Part shown: positions 1-10,100 of the stretch, one piece after another
How the letters are laid out: each line of letters starts with the position of its first letter
Numbering within the stretch: position 1 is the first letter of the stretch
Notes under the pieces: model-generated
What the model was told of the DNA's origin: nothing
The model's input: the letters and a program-made list of their open reading frames with translations, nothing else
Database searches by the model: none
Source: Isohypsibius dastychi
Taxonomy: Eukaryota > Tardigrada > Eutardigrada > Parachela > Isohypsibiidae
Reading direction: 5' to 3'
DNA length: 15,766 nt
Assembly (NCBI GenBank): GCA_034696485.1
Contig: JAQIWT010000724.1
Location: forward strand, 1 to 15,766
Translations under genes and position numbers: made by a program

Positions 1-1226
1 TCGTATTCGCTAGCACTTTCTCATCAAACAGCCATGGGGTAAGCTCAACACATATTCTGTTTTCAATAATGCAGTTCCGAAGTCGCGAAAACAGGTGCAG
101 TTCGTCACTCGGCTCTGCACGCAAAGGCTCATCAGCAGATCACAATTTTCCAAAAAAGGCTGTTAAAAGAAGGTGATGAAAAATTTCGAAATTAAATCAC
201 GAAACACAGGAGAACGCCGATTTTCAAAATTAAACCTGTTCCATATACGAAATTGCCCAACCGAGTATTACAATAAGGCGAAATAAAAAATGCACAGTGA
301 GTTCATGATGTCTTGGCATTATATAGACGGATGAAATTAATCAAATCAAATCAAATCAAATCAAATAAAATAAAATAAAACCGTCAATAACTCTTCTAGT
401 GTCCGGCATTTTTTATGTTCTCGTTCCTCATTTTCAATGGCATTGCAAGAACATTCTCCGCATTTCCCAAGTAATTATTAAATGATCTCCTAAACAGGAG
501 AATTTCACATTGCATGAAATTACTCGTGCTTATCCTGAAAGAAATACATCCGATCATGGCAGATATCAGTCTGGAGAACAGAGCGCCCTCCAGGTTACGC
601 TAAACTTCGTCAGAGGGCAGCACCTCCAGCATCAAAATGCAGTAGATGGACGAATAAATCGATCTTAAACAATTCAACATCAAAATGTCTTTAGCTACGG
701 TGTTTTAGGTGGCAGTCAATATTACATACCAATTAATACTAGCGTTTATGTATCAAAGAATACATTTGCACTGAGAAACCAGAATGGGTAGGACGAAAAC
801 TTATCAACTTTGTATACCGTATGCGGTGCTTTTAGCGGACTGGTTCCGAGCCGGACCGAGCTGAGCCGATGGCCATCGCCTCGTTAAAGAGTCCAGAAGA
901 GGACAGACTGGAAACCTGATAAGGCCTCAATTTACACGCTTGTGTTGTGTACTTTACGTCTTTTACGGCCTGGTTCGCTTTCGTCACATTTCTCCAAAGT
1001 TATATCGCATATGTGTGTTGTGTGAAAATCTCCTCACCCGGGAAGCTACAGCACAGAGATCCACGCAAGCGCACAACTTTATTGAGCAGCATTGAGCTTG
1101 TCATCGTCTTGTCTTGGATCACTGGAGGTCCAGATGGAAATAGCTGCCATTGCATTTCATAAGGGATACTATATCACTCGGTCCTACCGAGGTTTGCTTT
1201 CGAGTTGCCTGTAATTGTAACTTCTG
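1..1226. other. Gene-free upstream region
   Basis: I see no supported coding exon here. The longest open frame (947-1162, +) starts at GTG, contains no ATG and has no recognisable motif. Apart from the microsatellite at 341-380, a TATATAGA stretch near 320 is the only promoter-like string, and nothing downstream of it looks transcribed. The first bases may belong to a gene lying outside the window, but nothing in the sequence shows this. Confidence 0.5.
341..380. repeat. (TCAAA)n / (TAAAA)n microsatellite
   Basis: Five tandem TCAAA units (341-365) run directly into three TAAAA units (366-380). This is a simple pentanucleotide repeat in which the second block differs from the first by one base per unit. 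It lies in gene-free DNA about 2.2 kb upstream of the integrin start codon. It is probably length-variable between individuals. No function is implied. Confidence 0.9.
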
Positions 1227-1283
1227 ACCAATCAGCCTCTGCTACTCTAAGCCTCGCCAGTTGTGACGTACAAGGCGCACGTG
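1227..1283. promoter_or_regulatory. Promoter-like cluster: CCAAT box, TGACGTA, E-box
   Basis: Three classical motifs fall within 57 bp. They are ACCAATCAG (1227-1235, the NF-Y/CCAAT consensus), TGACGTA (1264-1270, a CRE/ATF-type half site) and GCACGTGAC (1277-1285, with the CACGTG E-box at 1278-1283). CCAAT and CACGTG elements at this spacing are typical of proximal promoters. The integrin start codon is 1.3 kb downstream on the plus strand, so this could be its promoter if untranslated leader exons lie between. It could equally serve an unseen divergent transcript. The motif matches are direct; the promoter role is inferred. Confidence 0.35.
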
Positions 1284-2405
1284 ACTAGCGGTATCTACAG
1301 CCCGACCTTGTTTACAGCACCAAAAGGGTCGGCTTGCTTGGGCTCAGTTACGCATCTTGTCCCAATTCCCAAGCCAGTGGAAGTATACCGGTACTGTTGA
1401 GACGCAGTTGAATGCGTCGTATTGCCTCACCCGCTTCCATTTTTTGTGTTTGATATTTCGTTTTTAAAACAGCCAAATCTTTCGACACTTTGAAAGTTTG
1501 AAACTGACTTGAACCAGCAAAAGGGTAATTATCTGCATCTTCTCATCTGCATGAGTGCCATGCAGATACGGCTTTTCGGCAGTTGCAAAATGTCAGCCGT
1601 AAGAGGTTACCACAATGATTTATTTGCAATGTATTTCGTTGCTATCGCATGTTTTAGAAAACTCGAATAGTGTCGACAGGTAGCTTGATGATCATTCTGA
1701 TGGAAACAGTGTTGCGATTGGTAATGACCCACTTAAATGGGCTAACTCACTTCAAAACTGCTCATAATGTGTTGTTTCTGCATCCTTACCAGATCTGAGT
1801 GGATACTGATTTGAGAAAAAGGAAGTTCGATTTTAAGTGCTCTTTTGTTCAACAGTGTTTCTAACTGGCACAGATTATGGCCGATTAACTCGAAAGTTAC
1901 CAAAAACGCGTTATTTTCAGAGATGAACTCATTTTGCGCGCATTTCGAGTTATCGAGTTTTTGCAGGGGTTTTTTTGGGAAACGAGAGCTGATCATGTTT
2001 CGGAGAGGATAGGGTTTTCTACTACGAGACTTCTCTCCACTTCTCAAGGTACCAGGGACCGAGTGAACTTCACGCTTTTAGCGTGAACCCGTAGGTATTT
2101 GAAATCCCAGCAAGCAGTCGGAATTGTCGAATTTGCAGTGTGATCCATTTCGTCAAATACTCCACGGCATGCGTTCTGTAAGCGAAGAAAGGAAATATTG
2201 CTTGCTAAATTAAGAACGTCATCTTGGCAGTATTCGTAATCATCCATCCTAACTATTACTCATTCCTTCGTGCCGAGACGGATAACTTTGATTGCTTGTC
2301 TGGATTCTTCGTCATACTTACTTGCCAAATTGTTGAACCTGCTGGAAAATGCTGTGTTTTTGGATGTTAAACCCTCCAGAACGCTGAGATTCCTCCAAAC
2401 CCAAT
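1284..2405. other. Upstream DNA of the integrin gene, no supported CDS
   Basis: No coding gene can be defended here. Strong splice acceptor strings on the plus strand (ATTTTCAG ending at 1920, CCTTACCAG ending at 1790) would fit untranslated leader exons of the downstream integrin gene, but I cannot pair them with certainty. On the minus strand, open stretches at 1742-2047 and 2044-2247 lack a convincing start or family motif. A weak pair of minus-strand exons (2070-2175 and 2322-2383) is described among the findings. Confidence 0.4.
2063..2088. repeat. Interlocked inverted repeats (GTGAAC / GTTCAC half-sites)
   Basis: TTCACGCT (2069-2076), a TTT loop, and AGCGTGAA (2080-2087) make a perfect 8-bp inverted repeat. 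The left arm also overlaps a second palindrome, GTGAACTTCAC (2063-2073). As a result GTGAAC occurs twice in direct orientation (2063-2068 and 2083-2088) with its complement in between. Such an arrangement could be a hairpin in RNA or a composite binding site for a dimeric factor. It lies about 520 bp upstream of the integrin start codon. Confidence 0.5.
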
Positions 2406-2490
2406 GTGAGTATTTCTTTTTAAAACGCTCCATTCAGATTATTGGAAAATCTGAGTCAGTGATTTATGTTTACAATTCTGCGCTTTTCAG
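2406..2490 (+). other. Candidate 5' UTR intron of the integrin gene
   Basis: A strong donor (CCAAT|GTGAGTAT at 2405/2406) is followed 85 bp later by a strong acceptor (GCGCTTTTCAG, ending at 2490). The length and signals match the proven short introns of this locus. Removing it would join leader sequence to the segment 2491-2608 directly before the integrin ATG. The flanking exons contain no ATG in frame with the integrin, so this would be a non-coding leader intron. Only a transcript could confirm it. Confidence 0.4.
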
Positions 2491-2576
2491 AGATAACACT
2501 ATCGGAAGTCTTGCCTTTTCGTCCGTAATTTTGCGTTGCCTCTCATCCTCGTTGCGGAATTTGTCGATTTAATTAC

Positions 2577-2588
2577 ATGCCGCCTTGA
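2577..2588 (+). other. Three-codon upstream ORF (MPP-stop)
   Basis: The ATG at 2577 opens a three-codon reading frame (Met-Pro-Pro) ending in TGA at 2586-2588, 20 nt before the integrin ATG at 2609. If the mature leader includes this segment, scanning ribosomes meet this ATG first. Its minus-3 position is T (weak Kozak context), so leaky scanning or reinitiation is expected. The coordinates are read directly; the regulatory effect is inferred. Confidence 0.5.
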
Positions 2589-2608
2589 GCAGCTTTTTGT
2601 TGCCAAAG

Positions 2609-5600
2609 ATGGAATGGATGCGGAATCCAAGACCAAAGATTATTCAGTTATTAGTTGTTTATCTCTCCTGTTGTTTCCTGATCAGCACCACAGATGCTTT
2701 CAATTTGGATTCCAGAATACCCGTCGTCAAACGAGGATCTCCACGATCTTATTTTGGCTACAGCGTAGCTGAACATTTAGAATTTACTAGAGGATCGACG
2801 AATCGAAGTCATTTACTTATTGGAGCTCCTCGGGCGAATACGACACAATCAAACAGTTACCAGCCAGGAACGGTATTTGATTGTCCAATTTCCACGAACT
2901 CCGATGACTGCAAGGAAGTTGATTTGCAAAGTTTCGCAAAGAATCCATTGTCTGAGGAAGATCCGAATGATGGATGGCTTGGTGTGTCACTTGCTTCTCG
3001 TGGTCCGGGAGGGCAAGTTGTTGCTTGTGCTCACCGCTACAAGAAGAAGGACCGCGACTCCATTTGGGGATTAGGCAAGTGTGATGTGTTTACATTATTG
3101 TTGCATTTCAAGTATCGCTTTGAGCGCAATCAAATTTATTCAGGTCACATATTTTCGCATAGCTCAATGTTGACATTTAACATGAAAGTATCTTTGAAGT
3201 TGGCCTGGTATTTTCTGCTCGAAACCGCAAACTTGGTGGTCACTTATTGCTGACTGACAAATGAGTTTGGGAAATATTGAAATAACATTTACTTTGTAGG
3301 CATGTGTCATTTGTTTACACAAGAATTAATCTACGAGGATCCGCCGTATGAACCGTGTGCCGGAATGAAAACGACCAGAGGTCATGAAGATTTTGGATTC
3401 TGTCAGGCTGGGGTTTCATCGGAACTGGCTGAAGATGGGACATTGACTGTTGGAACGCCGGGTGCTTTGAATTGGCGCGGTGGGATATTTTCCATTGCGG
3501 TTAATCGCCAAGAGGGTTTCGGTGTGGACAAGCGGTGGTTCTCTTCGGAAACAAGCGAGTACAGAGCATTCGTCAATAAAGTCTCCTACTTGGGAATGTC
3601 CGTTTCAAGCGGCTACTTTATTGGAGGCAAACACATGGTCTACATTGCTGGCGCACCAAGAGCAAATTTGACTGGCGAAGTGTTTCTTTTTCGAAAACAA
3701 GTTGATGGCACTAACCGGACATTGGAGCTGCTGGGAAAATTGGAAGGTGCAAAATATTTTCAAATGAAATAATGACTGATTGTCAGATTTGAATTTTGTT
3801 TGTTTCAGGCGAACAAGTTGCCAGTCAGTTTGGTTACTCGCTAGCATCGGTGGATTTGAACAACGATTCACTTCCTGATCTCGTTGTTGGTGCGCCTTTC
3901 TTCTTTCAAACTGAACCAGCGAGAGGCGGTGCTGTTTATATCTATATGAATAGCGAAGATGGAATTCAATATGCGCAGCCGAAAAGACTTCTGGGACCTG
4001 ACCAGTCCAGTTTCGGATTCTCTATTGTTGATGGTGGCGATCTGAATTTGGATGGATTTAATGAGCTAATTATTGGCGCTCCTTACGACGGAAATGGTTC
4101 GATTTATATCTATCAGGGTTCACCCAATGGAATCGGGTCGGAACCAAGTCAGATAATCAAAGCTGCTGATTTGCCAATTCCAAATCTACGTACCCTCGGT
4201 TATTCATTGTCCGGAGGCATTGATTTGGATGGAAATGGTTATCCGGATTTACTTAGTGGAGCGTATGACTCTGATATGGCGATATTACTAAGAGCTCGGC
4301 CAGTCATCAAGGTGTTCACCGAAGTTAATGACTTGCCCAAATACGCCAACGATCCGAATCGTCCACCGCAATATTGTATTGACTCCACAACAGGGAAAAA
4401 TTTGTCATGTTTTTCTTTCCGCCCATGCTTCCGGATAGCTAGCCAGTCGCTAAATAACTTCAACGGTCAAATGAGTATCGAATATAAAATTGAGGTGTGA
4501 TTTTAGTTTTTATATGTTTAAATAGCAAACGTCATTCTGGTTTTGGTTTCAGGCTGAAACTTTCCAGAAAAACAACCGTATTTCATACAGCAGAGTCAAA
4601 TTCCAGCAAGCCACTGACCAACAGAATCCAAATATAATCAAACGAATTGTGGTGGTAACGGCGAATAACTGGAATCGAGAACTTTGTAATACGGACATGA
4701 AAGAGGTGAACATATTTCATCTTGTGACATTGCGTTGAAATAAAGCTCGTGTTTTGTTTATTTTAAGGTCGTTCTGATTCAAGAGAGCACAAGAGATGTT
4801 TTGAATCCGATCTGGTTCAAGCTGACCTACACATTGCTCACCGAAGCTCCAAAGTTTCCGCCAGAGGGCGCTCCATTGCCCCGAATCAATGACTATCCCA
4901 TTCTGGATCAGACCAATGCATCAAAGATATTTCAAGTGCAGTTCTACAAAGATTGTGGAACAAATGATATTTGTGAAAGTGATTTGCGGATATATGCCAC
5001 CTTGGACCTGCAGAGAGGATTCGAAGACGATACATATGTTCTTAATCTTGGAGAAAAGAAGCAACTGTTCCTGAATTTCACGTTGCGAAATGAAAATGAA
5101 GCTGCATATCAAACCGTATTTTATGCGAAATACCCCGAGACGCTGAAATATATTGGACTTGATGACAAGAAATATTCCTGCTCCGAAACGAACATTCCGT
5201 TCTTGCTCCGGTGTGAAATCGCCAACCCATTCCCCAGAAACGGTGAAGTGAATATTAGTATGCGATTCGACTTGACTAAACTCCAGCCATTGGATCCAGA
5301 AATAACCTTTTATCTCTTTGCTAACACAACCAGTACTGCCATTTTACCAGCCCGAGATTCGCTTAATTTAACGGCGAAAGTTATCGTTCGAGCGGATATC
5401 GATATTCGTGGGGCATCCGATCCCCAGGACTTGTTCTATAGTGGATTTGTCACGGGAGCGAGTGCCGTCAAGTCGGAGGATCAAATTGGTCTTGCGGTCA
5501 ACCATACCTTTGAGGTGAGTTCTCGATCGAAATTGTTAAAATGGCCAAGCCGGAAATGACCAGTATTTTAGATTCGAAATCGCGGACCAGCCGAGCCATC

Positions 5601-6682
5601 TTCATCCAAGGTGACGATTTATTGGCCTTTGGAAGTTGAAAATGGATATGATCATGGAAAATATCTTCTCTACTTGCTGGAAGCACCCATTGTAAGTCAA
5701 CGTTCTGTTTTTCGTAGTTTCTAAACACAGTCGTGAATTTATTTATCCTTTTCGGAATTTTCTGAACTATATTTTGAATTATATTTTCTTCGACTTTGAA
5801 TTCTTTTTGTTTTTGCAGACGGACGGTCCGGTTGTTTGCCAGTTGGATGCAAAGTATATCAATCCCGCCGGCGTTACTGTAAGAAAACAAACGATAGATA
5901 CCGTGACCTTTGTGACGAGAGGTTGTTTCATATAGCGTACTGCTAGCAGCATGAGGCGCATGGCGGAAGTTCCTGGCAGTTTATTTTCCGCAGTGAATGA
6001 CTCCGTCGGTATCGAAACTGATCCGCCATCTAAGCGAACTAAACGAGAAAAGATTGTTCAGCATGAAGAACGGGTCGTGGAAAATAAACGAATCAAAGTC
6101 GTACGAATGGTAAAATATTCATGTAACGATGAAAATGGTGAAGCTCTTCAAGACGGTGATTGTAAATTTAGGAATGCGACCGAGGCACAGCGAAGTGTGT
6201 CGAGATCGTCTGCCATATTCGCCAGCTCAGTCGCGACCAACCGGTTGTCATCACAATTCGGGCACGTCTCTGGAACAGTACTTTCGTCGAGGTGAGTTTG
6301 TCTGTTAACGTATCATCCTTCATCATTAACCGACTATTCCCAGGACTATCGGGATATTGATGCGATTGAAATCAAGTCTCGTGCGCAAGTTGAAGTGAAT
6401 ACTCCGTATCCAGTTGAAGATCCACAGGGGAATAACATAGTCTCCATTCTCACCCGTGTCCGACCGGATGTCAGCCTAATTTCCGAAACGGCCGGCATAC
6501 CATGGTGGGCTTGGTTAATAGCTGTTCTGCTGGGATTACTTCTTCTGGCTTTCCTGATATTTTGTTTGTACAAATGCGGGTTCTTCAAACGGAATCGCGG
6601 AGGCGCTGCCCCCACGACTCCAAGAAGGCAGACGCCGAGTGACGATGTGGATGAGTTTGAAAGCGCTCCAATGGCTCGGTGA
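2609..6682 (+). CDS. Integrin alpha subunit (non-I-domain), 10 coding exons, complete
   Basis: This is the alpha chain of a cell-surface adhesion receptor, which pairs with a beta integrin to bind extracellular matrix. Exons: 2609-3074, 3300-3746, 3809-4494, 4553-4705, 4768-5514, 5572-5691, 5819-5878, 5936-6109, 6172-6291 and 6344-6682. All phases agree and give 1103 aa, a normal length for the family. The signal peptide is residues 1-30, and the mature chain starts FNLD, as in vertebrate alphas. FG-GAP propeller repeats carry Ca-binding loops DLNNDSLPD (320-328), DLNLDGFNE (382-390) and DLDGNGYPD (443-451), with no inserted I domain. Thigh/calf domains follow; KRTKR (926-930) is a furin-type heavy/light cleavage site. 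The light chain has ECDRGTAKCVEIVC and ARLWNSTFVE, then a transmembrane helix (about 1044-1066) and a GFFKR tail (1070-1074). The start is the first ATG after an in-frame TAA at 2570. It resembles the RGD-binding (alphaV/PS2-type) clade by eye; the orthologue is not resolved. Confidence 0.95.
3075..3299 (+). other. Probable GC-AG intron in the integrin gene
   Basis: The first exon must end in phase 1 to join the second exon at 3300. The sequence at the junction is TTAG|GCAAGT, the textbook donor of GC-AG introns, and the acceptor is TTTGTAG. This splice gives WGLGMCHLF, which matches the GTCFL/GRCYVL-type block of other integrin alphas without a gap. The only GT donor with the right phase (GTGATG at 3081) would insert two residues (KC) and has a poor consensus. 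At 225 bp this is the longest intron of the gene. Confidence 0.7.
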
Positions 6683-7118
6683 GCTCAGTGAGCACATGAC
6701 TGCTCAATTTGTAATATCTTCCTGACCTAATTTGCCTAAATTTGAGTTTTCTCATTTTTCTGTTACAAAGTGTTGGTACGTTTCAGTTTTAATGCAGCTA
6801 TTGTTTTGAGACGTTTGTATTAATTGGTGCAGCTACTGCCTATGCGTTGTCGTTTTATCGTTTTTAACCCACGTTTTTTGTAGTTTCAAAATTGATTTTG
6901 TTCGAGAATGCAATATAAACCAGAGGAGATTGCTTCGACGGTTTTATAGCTACATTTTAATCACTTATTAGGAGTACCACCAAACGAACCACTTCAGCAA
7001 AACGTATAATAATTTAAAACACTATTAGGTGTCACGCGAATATCGAACATCGATTAACTTATTAGACTTTTTCCAACTTTTCTTCTCGACACGAGCCATG
7101 AAGAAAATCAGAGCTTGT
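6683..7118. other. Convergent intergenic gap with both 3' UTRs
   Basis: 436 bp separate the stop codon of the integrin (+) from that of the glutamate transporter (-). Neither strand has a canonical AATAAA. On the plus strand the best poly(A) candidate is the variant AATATA at 6911-6916. On the minus strand it is ATTAAA, read from TTTAAT at 6956-6961, about 160 nt beyond the transporter stop. If both are used, the two mRNAs either end within tens of bases of each other or overlap. There is no coding potential in the gap. Confidence 0.5.
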
Positions 7119-10100
7119 TTAGTAATTGGGTCGATTATTATAACCTCTGTTACTGTTGTTGACCTGGTAAGGATCGGGTCTTGACCATGCGTCATTCGGA
7201 TTATAAGTATCTTTGTCGTAGTCATCTGATGTATCTTGCACCAGCTGTGACTGCGTGGAATAATATCCATTATTGTTTGTCTGATAATCCGCGGTATCAT
7301 CCACAGCCCCGTAGCCTCCTTTAATAGCTGAAATTTTCATAAAATTTAAACTTTGGTTTTTTTTCGACGAGCCAGGAAATAATCAATCCAAGCTTCACCT
7401 GCAAAGCCGTTATTTGGCAGAGCCGGCATGCCGTCTTCTCCAGCTGGTGGATCAGCCCAGGGCTGCTTTTCACCAGACGCAAATATTCCATAAAATATCA
7501 CCCCACAAATATGAATGACAGCAGCTATCAAAAACACTTTCTCCCACTCCTCCGCTGTCTGTAAACAAATATTAAATTGATTAAAATTTGATTCGAAAAT
7601 CGGATGATTATAATGAATTCACTTGATGAGTCGTGAGGCTCTCCGTGACAATCGGACACATCAAGCCGGAAAGGGTACCAACACCGTTCGAAAAGCCCAT
7701 TAAAATGCTGGCATATCGTGGAGCAATGTCCAAGTGATTGACATTAAAACCTGATAAACAAAAAAATGAGTGGCATTTTGCCAGCCCCAGTTTTATGGGA
7801 GAACATTAAAAGCGAACCGGAAATTGCGAATCCACTGCACCCCACTGCTACGATTAACGCAGTTATAGCAACAGCTTGGTTCCGGGAATAAGCCACCACT
7901 AGCAAAAAAATGGCCTCGCCGCCAAATCCTAAAAAGTTTCGGTCAGGTTTTTCAAATCATCCATTGTTGAAATTTTATTCACCTCCACAATTGAAGACCT
8001 TTCGTACTGTAGTCGTACTCCAGTATTTCTTCCGTAACCAATCAGCTAATGCTCCTCCAAACGGCACAATTGCTGACATGAGTAGATGAGGTAATGCACC
8101 CAGTGTTCCCGACTGAATAAAAGGTTCGAGGGTGAAACGTCCAATTATCGTAATGAAAACGGTTTCGCCAACCGCCGAATACCTACCGCGGAGATTTTGT
8201 AACCGAAAACGTTATTGAAATAGAGTGGTTGGCTGATTAGAAGCAAGTAAAACGTCCAGCTGCGGCAGAAATTTGCGACTACGATCGCCCAGACCGGCAT
8301 TGAGGTGAAAAACTTTCTCCAAGGAGTCATCGCGAAACTCTGCAGATTAAATGAAGCCGTAAATAAATTTCCGAATTTCTGAAATAATATAATTCACCAG
8401 TGGCTTGATTGAGAATCCTTGTCCTTCTCCGATGCTTTCTTCGATATAAATTCTCTCCGCTTGACTGATTGTCGGGTGGGTTGACGGTTTTTCGAAGCAG
8501 AAGAAATGCCAGAGAATATACCACGTTGCCCCAATCACTCCTGATAATAACAAAAAAATTAAAATCAAAAGCCCGTTTCAGAAATATAATAAATAAATAT
8601 AATGTCTAATATATCATAGCCAACATTTCCAGTAAATTTGTTTTATCCGAATCCAAAGGTCTTTATTAGGTGAATGGTTCCCAATCTATTTAAATCCAGT
8701 ATGTGGTATTCATACCATAGAAATAAAAGCATGCTTGCCATCCGATGTATTCCGTCAGAATTCCAGAAAGCGGTAATCCCAAAACAGCACCAGCATAAGA
8801 TCCACAGAAAGCAATCGTAGCTAGCCGACTTCTTTCCATCGGCGGCGCCCACCAGCGCCATATCCCGTGACATGCCGGATATGTGACTCCCTGGATAGCA
8901 GACGCATTTTGCGAATTACTCTGGCAATAACAGATGCTTTTGAAGGAAATACCTCCACTAATCCTTGTAGAATTTTGATAATCATCACTACACCGAAATG
9001 CATCTTTGCAGCCGCGGGGATGAAAAGATTCATCAGGGATGATGCGAGAATGGCAATCCCAAACACACTGAATTGATTTCACGTTAATGAGGTAGACTCA
9101 TCTCGTTTTGTCATGTTGAACATACCGATTTGCTGGCCAGCGACTAGAAAACACTATTTAAAGATGACATTCATTCACCGTCAAAAATTGTTACCTCGCC
9201 ATATAGCCTCCTGGGATCTGGGTAATAAGATATCTAAAAATAAACGCATTCTCAAGTTGATGCTTTCATATTATTCCTCAAACCTCCATACCCCCAGAAG
9301 AAAGAACTCTCGACAATGCCCGTGGTCTGGGCGTCCCAATCAAATTCTGGTTTCTGAAAATAAAGCGAATTGTAATAGATATTTAATTGATTGATGACAT
9401 GGTAGGCTCGATTACCAGAACAGCGCCGGTTACTGTGGATATAGTTTTATTGCTGACCATTGCGATAATGGCGACCCCCATATTGCACCGGATGCCAAAA
9501 AGGATCAGAAATCCAAGACTGCTTAAGAACGCCACAGTATAACGTTTACTGAAAACAGAAAACTTCATTTTATTTGAGTCACACTTTTCACAATTTTAAA
9601 CTACAACCACCAATATCATGGCAAAAGTTTTCAAATTCAGGAACTTCTAAAACAAATTCAGAGCTGTTTAACATATTCTGCATTCAACACTAATACTGAA
9701 AAATTTGAAAGCATGTTTGATATACTTTTTTACTTACCTCATACTTCTGCAACATGTACACCAGGTCGGACATTCGGGTACAACCAACATTCGTTTCTGT
9801 TGAGCAATTTGTTCGTCGGTATAAATATAATTCGGACCACGATAGTGTAAGGGAGCGTCTTCATCCAGCTCGTCGTCTTTAAGCAAAGTTTTCTCATCCT
9901 GCTTCTTTCCAAGGAGCCTGCAAGGAGATTTAATGAAAGTCCACACAAAAACCAACCCAAACGGCACTGCTGAATACAGAGTATTCTGAAAGCCTTGAGA
10001 ATAAAAGGTGCTCTCTAGCGTGTGAGTACAACCATCGGTTTCTTCTAAACGTCATCGCAAAATGCTCGAATTTAAATTGTAAAGACTATAAGAATAGATG

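Noticed and set aside
947-1162. 71-codon open frame on the plus strand
   Set aside because: It begins at GTG, contains no ATG, shows no motif, and precedes the promoter-like cluster.
1742-2247. Two overlapping minus-strand open frames (101 and 67 codons)
   Set aside because: The larger starts at TTG; neither has a recognisable domain. The MDDYEY frame begins at an ATG, but the strong acceptor at 2176 and leader context make a translated single exon doubtful.
2270-2572. 100-codon plus-strand open frame before the integrin
   Set aside because: It starts at GTG and has no ATG inside. A well-formed intron (2406-2490) would cut it, and the segment fits an untranslated leader better.
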